Assembly (NCBI GenBank): GCA_947630505.1
Contig: CANRHV010000008.1
Coordinates: 1 to 64,000, forward strand
Length of the DNA stretch: 64,000 nt
Direction of reading: 5' to 3'
DNA from: an uncultured Monoglobus sp.
GTDB taxonomy: Bacteria > Bacillota > Clostridia > Monoglobales > Monoglobaceae
Both the position numbers and the translations under genes were made by a program. How positions within the stretch are numbered: position 1 is the first letter of the stretch; each line of letters opens with the position of its first letter. Positions 9,548 through 18,412 of the stretch are shown piece by piece. The notes under the pieces are model-generated. The model ran no database searches. It was not told where the DNA came from and worked only from the letters and a program-made list of their open reading frames with translations.

Positions 9548-10690
9548 TTATCTCATATTCAATTTTCTGAGGCGCGGCACAATTTTATTAAGCGCGTTTA
9601 TCGTTGCGTCGATCTGCTCGGACGTGGAAAATTCTGAAAGGCTGAACCTTATGCTGCCGTCGATCATTTTCTGCGGAACGCCGATCTCGGTCAGCACATA
9701 GCTGGGTTCTTTCTTGTGGCTGCTGCATGCGCTGCCGCTTGATACGAAAATGTTCTGCATCTCCAGAGAGTGCAGGAGGACCTCGGCTTTCACACCGCCG
9801 AACGATACGTTCAGAATATGCGGCGCGCAGCATTCGGGCGTGTTTACTCTAACATTGTCAAGCTGAAGCGCGCCGTGCTCAAGTCTCTTGCGCAGCGCGG
9901 TCATTTTTTCGGCTTTGCGCTCAAGGTCATGCGCCGCCATCTTGCACGCCAAGCCGAAGCCGACAATACCGGGCACATTTTCCGTTCCCGAGCGCATGTT
10001 TCCCTGCTGGCCGCCGCCGTAGAGTATCGGCTTGATCCTCGCGCCCTTGCGAGCATAAAGCACGCCCATACCTTTCGGGCCGTGGATCTTGTGCGAGCTT
10101 ACAGAAATAAGGTCTATCGGCACGGTGCGGACATCTATCGGTACTTTTCCGAAACCCTGCACCGCGTCGGTGTGAAACAGCGCCCTCGGGTTCTTTTTCT
10201 TTAATATCGCCGCCATCTCCGGGATCGGCTCGACCGTTCCTATCTCATTGTTGACAAGCATTGCCGAAACCATAAATGTGTCGGGTCTTATCATTTTTTC
10301 AAACGCGTCAAGCTTGACCCGTCCGTCGTTGTCCACAGGGGCGTACTCAACTCTGTAACCGCGGTTCTTGAGCTCGCGCACGGTGTTCATAACCGCGGGA
10401 TGTTCAAGGGGTGTTGTTATCATGTGTTTGCCTCGGCTCGCCGCGGCTGCTCCCATGATCGCCATGTTATCCGATTCGGTTCCGCCCGAGGTGAAAATTA
10501 TCTCATTCGGCTCGGCTTTGATCGCTTCCGCGCAGCGTTCCCTCGCGGTTTTGACCGCGCGCTCAGCCTCGATGCCGAGCTTGTGCAGAGACGACGGATT
10601 GCCGTAATTCGCGCTCATTGTGTCAAACACCGCCGCGCATACCTCGGCGTAAGGTCGGGTGGTGGCGCTGTTGTCAAAATATACTTCCAT
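9548..10690 (-). CDS. Cysteine desulfurase (NifS/IscS family), partner of ThiI
   Basis: This 380-aa PLP enzyme turns cysteine into alanine and an enzyme-bound persulfide. It has His97 (PLEHPAV), PLP-lysine Lys201 (SSHKIHGPKG) and the sulfur-carrying Cys322 in SSGSACSSHK on the mobile loop. I chose the ATG at 10690 because GGAGGAA lies just before it and the protein then begins MEVYFDNSATT, the normal family start. An in-frame ATG at 10771 lies inside the predicted promoter. Context with thiI indicates a sulfur donor for tRNA thiolation (NifZ-like role); there is no iscU, sufU or iscR nearby. A strong hairpin occupies the very start of the predicted mRNA. Confidence 0.93.
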   Translation of the reverse strand: MEVYFDNSATTRPYAEVCAAVFDTMSANYGNPSSLHKLGIEAERAVKTARERCAEAIKAEPNEIIFTSGGTESDNMAIMGAAAASRGKHMITTPLEHPAVMNTVRELKNRGYRVEYAPVDNDGRVKLDAFEKMIRPDTFMVSAMLVNNEIGTVEPIPEMAAILKKKNPRALFHTDAVQGFGKVPIDVRTVPIDLISVSSHKIHGPKGMGVLYARKGARIKPILYGGGQQGNMRSGTENVPGIVGFGLACKMAAHDLERKAEKMTALRKRLEHGALQLDNVRVNTPECCAPHILNVSFGGVKAEVLLHSLEMQNIFVSSGSACSSHKKEPSYVLTEIGVPQKMIDGSIRFSLSEFSTSEQIDATINALNKIVPRLRKLNMR

Positions 10691-10706
10691 AAAAAATTCC
10701 TCCACA

Positions 10707-10736
10707 GCCGTCCGAAACAAATTTGAATCGGACGGC
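10707..10736 (-). promoter_or_regulatory. 5'-terminal stem-loop of the cysteine desulfurase mRNA
   Basis: A perfect 9-bp stem (707-715 GCCGTCCGA with 728-736 TCGGACGGC) begins about 7 nt after the -10 box, at the expected +1, and ends 5 nt before the GGAGG ribosome-binding site. The T-run CTTTTTATTTT lies only on the plus-strand side, where no gene needs terminating. For the leftward gene this is therefore a leader hairpin rather than a terminator. Confidence 0.55.
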
Positions 10737-10742
10737 CTTTTT

Positions 10743-10771
10743 ATTTTAACATATTTCGCGAGAGTTTTCAA
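10743..10771 (-). promoter_or_regulatory. Promoter for the cysteine desulfurase-thiI operon
   Basis: On the minus strand: TTGAAA, a 17-nt spacer, TAAAAT. It places the transcription start at about 10736, at the foot of the stem-loop. Confidence 0.6.
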
Positions 10772-10794
10772 CTAATTTTTTAAAAACTCCCGCG
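10757..10794. other. Imperfect inverted repeat overlapping the desulfurase promoter
   Basis: Arms CGCGAGAGTTTT (10757-10768) and AAAACTCCCGCG (10783-10794) pair except for one A-C mismatch, with a 14-nt loop. No T-tract follows on either strand. It could help end the upstream alpha-2-macroglobulin transcript or act as an operator, because it overlaps the -35 box. The role is undecided. Confidence 0.4.
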
Positions 10795-10858
10795 TTACAT
10801 TATATTCGACAAGTTTCGATATGTTAATATATGTTAAAATCGGAGGAATAAAACTATA

Positions 10859-13800
10859 TTACCACGGATTAATGACTATATTGTCTCTGTCGGTCGCGGC
10901 CAAAAAGTCAGCGGTGTACTCGTTTTGTATCGTGGCGTTGTCGGCGGTATAGCTTCCGGGTGATACGACTCTGGCGTAATATGAGGCAGTCCAATGATTC
11001 TCTTTGTCGGGATAAGCGTAGAATTGGACAGTCTGTCCGCCGCCGTAATATATCGAGAATGAGCCTGTGTCGCGGTTCCCGTTCACTATCGGCGTAAGAC
11101 CCGATGGCAGATAATCAGTGATTATGTATCTGCCGCCCAAAGCCGTGTCAGCGAAGTCAACGCTGAGCGTGACTTTGACAATATCGTTTTGACCAAACTC
11201 GGTTTTGTTTTCATCTGTGTACGCGCTGCCGTAGCTGCGGCTGAGTGTCAGGTCGGGGCTCGTTATCTCGCCGATGTTCAGGCTTGTCTGATATACCGCG
11301 GTCATCTCGATCGAATCGGCGGCCTCGAGGACCTTAAATTCGGGTATAAACGATGCCGGAACAATGACCGTGTGGCACCTGCCGCCCGTGAGCTCGGTCT
11401 CAAAGGTTTGACCGTAAAGCTCGTAGGACAGCTTGCCGCCCTCCGCAGGCATCGCCTCCGCGGCGGCAGACACGAACATCAGACGCTCTATGTTTATCAA
11501 TATATCTTGTGTGTTGTTCGTAACAGTATAGTCATAGAACAGTCGCGCGTCTCCGCGTCCCAGGCGCTGCGCGGCGACCGCCGCCGCGGCTGTCGCCTCG
11601 AGTATCTCGTCTTGCGTGCTTCCCGCGTTTATCCGCTTCATATTTCCGTAGTACTGCACCAGACCCGAGATCCGAGCGTCGTAAATTTCCGCAGCTTTGT
11701 CAAGTTCGCCGAGCTCGCAGTATGCGAGGCAGAGATACAGATAATCTATCGCGGGCAGATTGTCGGCGGCCGAGAGCGCGTCCATTTCGTTGAGCACCGG
11801 CTCGCGCAGCGCGGCTTCGGCATAGAGCGCTTTGGCGCTGTTTTCAATGCCCGAAAGATACTCCGCGAGCTTGTCAGAATCAATATCATCCTTTATAAAC
11901 GGCGTGAGCTTGGCGGTGGCGTCGGGGTCGCTGTCTCCGTAGGTGAACAGCTTTATCCCGCCGTCTTCGCTTTGATAAGCACTCCGGTCAATATCCGGTA
12001 TCTCGTTTTCATACTCGTAATATTTGTTAAGAAGCTCCATTGCTGTTTTCATGGAAATCTTTTGGTCCAGCCGCTCGCCGCACAGGTATCTCATGTAATA
12101 TATGTCGTTTAAAACAGACGCTCGGCTCTCGTCCGAGAATATCACGCGCACGCTCTTGTCCGAGCCCGACGGGTCGGGCTGAAGAGGTTCGTAGGGCGAC
12201 GAGTACTCCACCGCCTGCCGGGTCGTGTTGTATGTGTCAACGATCTCGATAGGCGTCTGCACGCTGTCAACGACCGCGCCGTTAACGGCCGCCGAAACGA
12301 TCAGGATCCTTTCACCGAGAGCTCCGTTCGTGTCAAGCGGTATATTAACTCTTTCATATGGCTTTCCCTCGGCTGTCTTATACTGAACTCCGTCATAAAC
12401 CGTGAAGGTCACGTTCTCGTCTCCGACAAGGCCGCTGCCGTAGAGGTTAACGCCGAGTATCGGCGCGTCTCCCGCCAGAAATGTCTTGTTTATATTGTAT
12501 TTGATAAACGCCGGCATCGTTACTTTTATCGGGCAGGCGGCGTTTCCGGCCTTCATATCGTCGGTTATCGCCGAGACGGTCGCGCGCCACGATGTGATAT
12601 TGTCCGGGAGCTTAATTTGTGCCGCCGCGTAACCGCTTTCGTCGGTCTTTAAATTTACAAAAGCGGCCGTGTCTTTGAATTCGGAGCGGACGCGGTTTTC
12701 CGCGCTTGAGTCGGCCGCGGCGTTTGAGGCGCCTCCGGCCGCGGTTTCAAAGCTTACCGCTCCAATGGGGCTCGGGACGGCGTATTCAAGCATTTTGTGA
12801 GAGCGGTAGATCTGATCCGTTTTGGAGTAGAACCCGCTGTATAGCTGCTCGAGGGTGTCGGCCTCATATTCACTGAGCTTAAACAGCGCCTCGTCAACAA
12901 CGCTTATATTTACGTCGGCGCAGACCGCCGCTCCGCTTTGGTCGGTTACCTTGACTGTGATATTGCAGTCATCGCCCGGCGCGTATTCCTCTTTATCGGT
13001 CGTTATCTCAAAGTTCAGGCGGCTTTTTTCGATGTCATATTCCGCCTTGCGTTCGCCGATATATTCATAGCCTGTCTGAGGATCGAACCGAACGGCGCTT
13101 ACAAATATCGAGGGCACCGCGTCAAATGTTGTTGTGTAAACGCTGCTGTCCTGCACCGCTGCGTCTTTTATTCCGTTATTGTCTTTTACGTAGAGGAACC
13201 TGCCGTCGGCCGCATCCGAACCCTTTGTCACGGTAAATACCGCGTTTTCGCCAATATCGTAAAGCTCTTTGTCGCAGTCTATTTTGTAATCGTCAACGCT
13301 GTAGCTATCGGAAATATAGGTGTTGTATTCCTTTGTGTTGATATAATTATTAATGTTCTCATATACTCTTCCCGCCGTGTCCGCGCAGGTGATGTCAATG
13401 CTGTAGTAGCCTTTTTTGTCGTTTGAGGGAGGCGTGAACGAGTATTCCGCGTCGCCGTTTTCGTTTGTTGTTACCGAAAATTCGGCGGCTTTTTCGGCCT
13501 TGCTTTCATATTTATATATCGGATACGATTTTTTGGTTATATAATCATATCCCGTGTCATACTGCGTCGCTTCATAGTAATTATAATTTATGACCGCGTT
13601 TAATGTTCTGCCGCTGTCGGGACCGAGTATATAATCTGCGCTTTTTATATATCCTTCTGTTTCGGAGTTGACTTTGTCGACCGTCAGCAGATCGGAGTGC
13701 AGCTTTATATTGCTGTTTCCGTCCATAAACTCGCTGTCAATGTTTACCTTGATGTCGTTCATCAGTACGGTGGTAGACGCCGAGGCCGAGATATCCCCGA

Positions 13801-15658
13801 TTTCGGGAAGTTTGGCGTATATTCCGGGATTAAATGACGGGTTAAATGAATAATTTTTCCACTCGCTGTCTTCAAGGGTCGGCGTCGCGCTGAACTGTGA
13901 CTCGCCGTTTGCGTCGGTAAACAGCGTTTCCGATATATTGTTAAATAATGAGCGGTCAGCGTTAAATTTAACCGAGAGGTCGGAAACCGGAGTTCCGTCA
14001 AAGAATTCGGTCTTTATCTTATAGTTGATCGTATCGCCGTAAAAGATAGCGCGCTTGTCGGGCGTCAGGCTGATATTATAGTCGGGTTTTACGTATTCCT
14101 CAACCGTGAAATATTTGCTTATAATGCTTTCCTCGCCGTTTTTAATCACAAGCTCGTAGCTTCCCGCGTTCAAATTCGGCAGCTTAACGGAGCCGCCAAA
14201 TACGCCGTTTTCACAATCAACGCGGGTCACGGACACGGGAGTTGTGACGTTTTCGTCGTTTGTGTAATATCTTCGGCTTAGGTAAATTTCGGCGGTCAGA
14301 TCTGTCGGAGTCGCGGAGCCGTCCGTCGGTTTGGCCGCTCCCCAAAAGTTCAACGTGTCGTCGGGCATGTAGAGCGCGCGGTCAAATTCCATAGCGGTGA
14401 AATATTTGCGGCGGTCGATCTCTCGGTCGTATATACCGAACAGCGCTGTTTTATCGCCGAGCTCCGCGTTGAACACGGCGCTTCCGTAAGACTCGGCATC
14501 GGGCGCGTCGACGTATGCGATGCCGCTCGGATTCGAAATTCCGCTGCTGCCTCTTATGGTGAATTTAACTCCCTCAAGCGGCTCGCCCGTGCTCATGTTG
14601 TTTGTCCAGATCAAAAACCTGTCGCTGTCTTTTATAATATACGCGCCTATATCGGTTGACTGGATCAGAGCGCTCCGCGTTTTGTCGTTAAGGGAAATTT
14701 CCGCCAGATAAAATCCGTTTTCAAGAGTGTTCGGAAACGGAATAAACTGAGTTTTATAGCTTTGTTCCTCGCTGACATTCAGAGTATAATCAAAGCTAAT
14801 GATCTCGTTTCCGAGCTTTTCGCCGAGCTGCTTAAACGTTAGATCGTTTAGGAAATAAGCCTCCGCGTCGTCGCGGTCGACAGTATATACCGAGACTTCC
14901 GCGTTTGCGGTTGCTTTGCCTTTAACCGACGCGCCTACAGGGATTATCGGCGCAACGCTTGTCGATGTCTCAAAATAATCGCTTTGAATGTAAAAATACG
15001 TGTCGGATTCGTTGGGTTGCTCGCTGCTTTTTATCGTGGTGAAAGAAAACTCGCAGCCTTCGCCCAAGGCCGCGCCGTTTGAGCGGGCGGTCTTGCTCGA
15101 TATCGCGACGGAATATTCCGTGTCGTAATCAAAAGGTTTTTCGGGGATAAAAACCGCCGTTTTGTCATGCAGCTCCCATTTTCCGTCAACGTGCGGCTTG
15201 ATCGAAAAGTTGTTTTTCACGCTTTCAAAGTCAATATCGCTGTGTGAGAAAGTGATCTCTATACCGGAGTTTATAGGCACATCGGTGGCATAGCTTCCGG
15301 GCAGCGTCTTTTCGACCCTGAATTTTTCCGCCGTCTGAAACGTCCATGTGACGGGATCGTCTCCCATGAGCATAAAGGTGTACAGCTTATTGTACGTCAA
15401 AGGCGCGTCGGGAGCCACTGTGAAGGTCCCGTCTCCGTTCGGCGTGACCGTCGCGGAGATAGTGTCGTTGATCATGATCCGTGGCGTGTCCGAACATCCG
15501 GACAGGATATAAAGGCTGTCGGGCATAACGCCCGTTCCGTCATATGAAACGGGAGTCAGGCTGTATCCGCCGCGGCTGTAGTCCGCGGCTGTTGCCGGTG
15601 CGCAAATGCACATCAGCAGCGTCAGAACAAAGATGATCGAAGTAATTCGTGTTTTCAT
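10859..15658 (-). CDS. Secreted alpha-2-macroglobulin-like protein with degenerate thioester motif
   Basis: This 1599-aa exported protein has a signal peptide (1-24), an Ig-like Big_5 domain (about 113-210, SGIEITFSHSDIDF...YSVAISSKTARSNGAAL), a string of macroglobulin beta domains (about 330-960), and the alpha-2-macroglobulin core (about 985-1035, EFKDTAAFVNL, LPDNITSWRATV). The C-terminal part is helical complement-like with a receptor-domain-like end. Family members trap proteases through a bait region; many carry a CxEQ thioester. Here the site reads Cys1193-Gly-Glu-Arg1196 (LCGERLDQ), so the thioester glutamine is replaced by Arg and no thioester should form. It has its own promoter and RBS (AAGGAGG). 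It sits beside a secreted subtilisin, which fits an extracellular protease-control role, but that is inference. Confidence 0.83.
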   Translation of the reverse strand: MKTRITSIIFVLTLLMCICAPATAADYSRGGYSLTPVSYDGTGVMPDSLYILSGCSDTPRIMINDTISATVTPNGDGTFTVAPDAPLTYNKLYTFMLMGDDPVTWTFQTAEKFRVEKTLPGSYATDVPINSGIEITFSHSDIDFESVKNNFSIKPHVDGKWELHDKTAVFIPEKPFDYDTEYSVAISSKTARSNGAALGEGCEFSFTTIKSSEQPNESDTYFYIQSDYFETSTSVAPIIPVGASVKGKATANAEVSVYTVDRDDAEAYFLNDLTFKQLGEKLGNEIISFDYTLNVSEEQSYKTQFIPFPNTLENGFYLAEISLNDKTRSALIQSTDIGAYIIKDSDRFLIWTNNMSTGEPLEGVKFTIRGSSGISNPSGIAYVDAPDAESYGSAVFNAELGDKTALFGIYDREIDRRKYFTAMEFDRALYMPDDTLNFWGAAKPTDGSATPTDLTAEIYLSRRYYTNDENVTTPVSVTRVDCENGVFGGSVKLPNLNAGSYELVIKNGEESIISKYFTVEEYVKPDYNISLTPDKRAIFYGDTINYKIKTEFFDGTPVSDLSVKFNADRSLFNNISETLFTDANGESQFSATPTLEDSEWKNYSFNPSFNPGIYAKLPEIGDISASASTTVLMNDIKVNIDSEFMDGNSNIKLHSDLLTVDKVNSETEGYIKSADYILGPDSGRTLNAVINYNYYEATQYDTGYDYITKKSYPIYKYESKAEKAAEFSVTTNENGDAEYSFTPPSNDKKGYYSIDITCADTAGRVYENINNYINTKEYNTYISDSYSVDDYKIDCDKELYDIGENAVFTVTKGSDAADGRFLYVKDNNGIKDAAVQDSSVYTTTFDAVPSIFVSAVRFDPQTGYEYIGERKAEYDIEKSRLNFEITTDKEEYAPGDDCNITVKVTDQSGAAVCADVNISVVDEALFKLSEYEADTLEQLYSGFYSKTDQIYRSHKMLEYAVPSPIGAVSFETAAGGASNAAADSSAENRVRSEFKDTAAFVNLKTDESGYAAAQIKLPDNITSWRATVSAITDDMKAGNAACPIKVTMPAFIKYNINKTFLAGDAPILGVNLYGSGLVGDENVTFTVYDGVQYKTAEGKPYERVNIPLDTNGALGERILIVSAAVNGAVVDSVQTPIEIVDTYNTTRQAVEYSSPYEPLQPDPSGSDKSVRVIFSDESRASVLNDIYYMRYLCGERLDQKISMKTAMELLNKYYEYENEIPDIDRSAYQSEDGGIKLFTYGDSDPDATAKLTPFIKDDIDSDKLAEYLSGIENSAKALYAEAALREPVLNEMDALSAADNLPAIDYLYLCLAYCELGELDKAAEIYDARISGLVQYYGNMKRINAGSTQDEILEATAAAAVAAQRLGRGDARLFYDYTVTNNTQDILINIERLMFVSAAAEAMPAEGGKLSYELYGQTFETELTGGRCHTVIVPASFIPEFKVLEAADSIEMTAVYQTSLNIGEITSPDLTLSRSYGSAYTDENKTEFGQNDIVKVTLSVDFADTALGGRYIITDYLPSGLTPIVNGNRDTGSFSIYYGGGQTVQFYAYPDKENHWTASYYARVVSPGSYTADNATIQNEYTADFLAATDRDNIVINPW

Positions 15659-15691
15659 ATATACATCCTCCTTAAAATTAACGATGTAATT

Positions 15692-15720
15692 ATTTTAGCA
15701 CAAAAAATATGTTCTGTCAA
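15692..15720 (-). promoter_or_regulatory. Promoter for the alpha-2-macroglobulin-like gene
   Basis: Minus strand TTGACA, a 17-nt spacer, TAAAAT. It is divergent from the nrdD promoter 40 bp away. Confidence 0.7.
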
Positions 15721-15759
15721 TAAAAATATTACAAAATTGTTTCAATTTTAAATTAATGC

Positions 15760-15787
15760 TTGACATAATAAAAAAACATGCTATACT
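15760..15787 (+). promoter_or_regulatory. Promoter of nrdD
   Basis: TTGACA (15760-15765), a 16-nt spacer, TATACT (15782-15787), with the NrdR-like palindrome just downstream. Confidence 0.7.
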
Positions 15788-15812
15788 ATATGTGTTGCGA
15801 ATTTACAAATTT

Positions 15813-15832
15813 AACCACTACATCTTGTGGTT
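15813..15832 (+). promoter_or_regulatory. Probable NrdR box in the nrdD leader
   Basis: The 20-bp interrupted palindrome AACCACTACATCTTGTGGTT pairs in 8 of 10 positions and matches the layout of NrdR boxes (ACAC-type outer arms with a TA-rich centre). It lies between the promoter and the RBS, where binding of the ATP-cone repressor NrdR would block transcription. Only one clear box is seen; a second, weaker one could overlap the -10 region. The nrdR gene is not in the window. Confidence 0.6.
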
Positions 15833-15854
15833 TGAAAATACGGGAGGTTTTAAT

Positions 15855-18215
15855 ATGATTAAAACGATAGTTAAAAGAGACGGCAGAGAGGCGGATTTTG
15901 ATATTACCAAAATATCAAACGCCATATTCAAGGCGGCCGAGGCTCTGGGCGGAAGCGACCGAGACACGGCTCTTGAGCTTGCCGATCAGGTCGTTGATTA
16001 TGTCGAAAACGGTCTGGGCCTTTCAAAGCCCGGAGTTGAGGAAATACAGGACGCTGTCGAGAAAATTTTGGTTGAGAACGGCCACACCAGAACCGCCAAG
16101 GAGTTTATTCTCTACCGCGCTCAGAGGAGCAGGGTGCGCGAGATGAACACTCAGCTTATGCGCGTGTATGAGGACTTGACCTTCAAGGCCGCGAAAGACA
16201 ATGACGTCAAGCGCGAGAACGCCAATATCGACGGCGACACCGCGATGGGCACAATGCTGCGCTACGGCAGCGAGGGCGCCAAGTGCTTTTATGACATGTT
16301 TATCCTTGACCCGCGCCACGCCAAGGCTCACAAGGACGGCGACATTCATATCCATGATTTGGACTTTCTGACGCTCACGACGACCTGCTGCCAGATCGAC
16401 CTTGTGAAGCTTTTTAAAGGCGGTTTCTCCACGGGCCACGGATTTTTGCGCGAGCCCAACGACATAGCCAGCTATTCTGCTCTCTGCTGCATAGCCATCC
16501 AGTCGAACCAGAACGACCAGCACGGCGGACAGAGCATACCCAATTTTGATTACGCTATGGCTCCCGGTGTTGCCAAGACATATAAGAAAAAGTTTACCAA
16601 GAATTTGTCGGCGGCGCTGACGCTGATGGGCGGTATAGACGAGCCCCAGGACACCGCGATGCAGATAATCTCGGAGCTGCGCGACGAGATCGGCGAGGAA
16701 CCGAAGCTCTCAAACACGCCCGAGTTTTTGGACGCGCTCAAGACCAAGCTCGCCCGCGTTATGAGCGACAAGGACGCGTCGCGCGCCGTTCGCTTTATAA
16801 CCAAGAATTCCGAAAAAGAGACCGACCGCGCCACGTTCCAGGCCATGGAGGCGCTTATCCACAATCTGAACACCATGCACTCGAGAGCCGGCGCCCAGAT
16901 TCCATTCAGCTCTATAAATTACGGAACCGACACATCCGACGAGGGCAGAATGGTTATGCGCAATCTGCTTATCGCGGAGGAGCGCGGTCTCGGCAACGGC
17001 GAGACGCCTATATTCCCGATACACATTTTCAAGGTAAAAGAGGGAGTGAACTACAACAAAGAGGATAGGAACTACGATTTGTTCAAGCTGGCCTGCCGTG
17101 TTTCGGCAAAGCGGCTGTTTCCCAATTTCAGCTTTCTTGACGCGCCGTTTAACAAGCAGTATTATGTTGAGGGCCGCCCCGAGACCGAGGCTACCTACAT
17201 GGGCTGCAGAACAAGGGTCGTTGCCAATTCCTATGACAAATCCAGAGAGATAACCTATGGCCGCGGAAATCTGAGTTTCACTTCGATCAACCTTCCCAGG
17301 ATAGCCATCAAGGCTAAGGGTGACATAGATTGGTTCTTTGACGAGCTTGACCGCAAGATAGATCTGGTTATTGAGCAACTTTTGGCGCGCTATAAGGTAC
17401 AAGCGGAAAAAACGGTCAAGAACTATCCCTTCCTTATGGGACAGGGAATCTGGCTGGATTCCGACAAGCTCAAAGAGAACGACAAAGTCGGTGAGGTTTT
17501 GAAACACGGCACGCTGACCGCCGGATTTATAGGTCTGGCTGAGTGCTTAAAGGCGCTTACGGGCGAGCATCACGGCGAGTCGAGGGTGTCTCAGAATCTC
17601 GGACTTGAGATCGTCGGCCATATGAGAAAGCGTATGGACGAGGCGACCGAGCAATACGGCATGAACTTCTCGCTTATCGCCACGCCCGCCGAGGGTCTTT
17701 CGGGCAGATTCGTTAAGATAGACAGAAAGATATTCGGCAGCATTCCCGGAGTGACCGACAGGGAGTATTACACCAACTCGTTCCATATTCCGGTCTATTA
17801 CCCCATCAGTGCCTACGAGAAGATAGAGCTTGAGGCCCCCTATCACGCGCTGACAAACGGCGGACATATTTCGTATATCGAGCTTGACGGTGATCCGACA
17901 ACTAATCTCGAGGCGTTTGAGAGCGTTATCAGGTACATGAAGGAATGCGGCGTCGGCTATGGCAGCATCAACCATCCGGTAGACCGCGATCCTGTCTGCG
18001 GCTACACGGGAATAATCAACGACGAGTGCCCGGGCTGCGGCAGAAAAGCCGTTGAGACCGGAGAGGACGGCGAGGTTATCGGAATCGAGAGGATCCGCCG
18101 CGTCACCGGATATCTCGCTGGCACGCTTGACCGTTTCAACGACGCCAAGAAAGCAGAGGTTCGCGACCGCGTAAAGCACATGCACGTCGGAGGCTGCTGC
18201 TCCCACGAGGATTAA
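15855..18215 (+). CDS. nrdD: Anaerobic (class III) ribonucleoside-triphosphate reductase, catalytic subunit
   Basis: This 786-aa glycyl-radical enzyme makes deoxyribonucleotides without oxygen. It has an N-terminal ATP-cone (about 1-95, KTIVKRDGREADFDITKI), the catalytic barrel, a zinc site near the C-terminus (VCGYTG...CPGCGR) and the glycyl-radical motif RVTGY with Gly752. I chose the ATG at 15855 because GGGAGG precedes it and the family starts with the ATP cone; the longer frame would run through the promoter and operator. The activating enzyme NrdG, often encoded next door, is absent here, so it must be elsewhere. Expression is probably controlled by NrdR. It ends in a good terminator. 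Confidence 0.95.
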   Translation: MIKTIVKRDGREADFDITKISNAIFKAAEALGGSDRDTALELADQVVDYVENGLGLSKPGVEEIQDAVEKILVENGHTRTAKEFILYRAQRSRVREMNTQLMRVYEDLTFKAAKDNDVKRENANIDGDTAMGTMLRYGSEGAKCFYDMFILDPRHAKAHKDGDIHIHDLDFLTLTTTCCQIDLVKLFKGGFSTGHGFLREPNDIASYSALCCIAIQSNQNDQHGGQSIPNFDYAMAPGVAKTYKKKFTKNLSAALTLMGGIDEPQDTAMQIISELRDEIGEEPKLSNTPEFLDALKTKLARVMSDKDASRAVRFITKNSEKETDRATFQAMEALIHNLNTMHSRAGAQIPFSSINYGTDTSDEGRMVMRNLLIAEERGLGNGETPIFPIHIFKVKEGVNYNKEDRNYDLFKLACRVSAKRLFPNFSFLDAPFNKQYYVEGRPETEATYMGCRTRVVANSYDKSREITYGRGNLSFTSINLPRIAIKAKGDIDWFFDELDRKIDLVIEQLLARYKVQAEKTVKNYPFLMGQGIWLDSDKLKENDKVGEVLKHGTLTAGFIGLAECLKALTGEHHGESRVSQNLGLEIVGHMRKRMDEATEQYGMNFSLIATPAEGLSGRFVKIDRKIFGSIPGVTDREYYTNSFHIPVYYPISAYEKIELEAPYHALTNGGHISYIELDGDPTTNLEAFESVIRYMKECGVGYGSINHPVDRDPVCGYTGIINDECPGCGRKAVETGEDGEVIGIERIRRVTGYLAGTLDRFNDAKKAEVRDRVKHMHVGGCCSHED

Positions 18216-18253
18216 TTTAAAACAGATTTGGGTTGTTTGACAGAGTTTGTCAT

Positions 18254-18289
18254 AAACGCCTCTCGTTTTTGAAAACGGGGGCGTTTTTA
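18254..18289 (+). terminator. Intrinsic terminator after nrdD
   Basis: The stem AAACGCC / GGCGTTT, extended by an inner CGTTTT/AAAACG pairing, is followed by a T-run. Confidence 0.7.
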
Positions 18290-18347
18290 TGTTTTTTGAA
18301 ATTACAGAAAATTTATTGCGAAATTTTACAAGATTCAATAAATATAC

Positions 18348-18376
18348 TTGTAATTTTTAAAATATTAATATATAAT
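18348..18376 (+). promoter_or_regulatory. Promoter of the large LRR surface protein
   Basis: TTGTAA, a 17-nt spacer, perfect TATAAT, about 25 nt before the GGGAGGAAG ribosome-binding site. Confidence 0.65.
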
Positions 18377-18412
18377 GGTATAACAAAAATTAATTTATCG
18401 GGAGGAAGTTTT

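Noticed and set aside
10707-10750. Plus-strand intrinsic terminator (stem plus CTTTTTATTTT)
   Set aside because: No plus-strand gene ends here; the stem is better read as the 5' leader hairpin of the leftward desulfurase mRNA.
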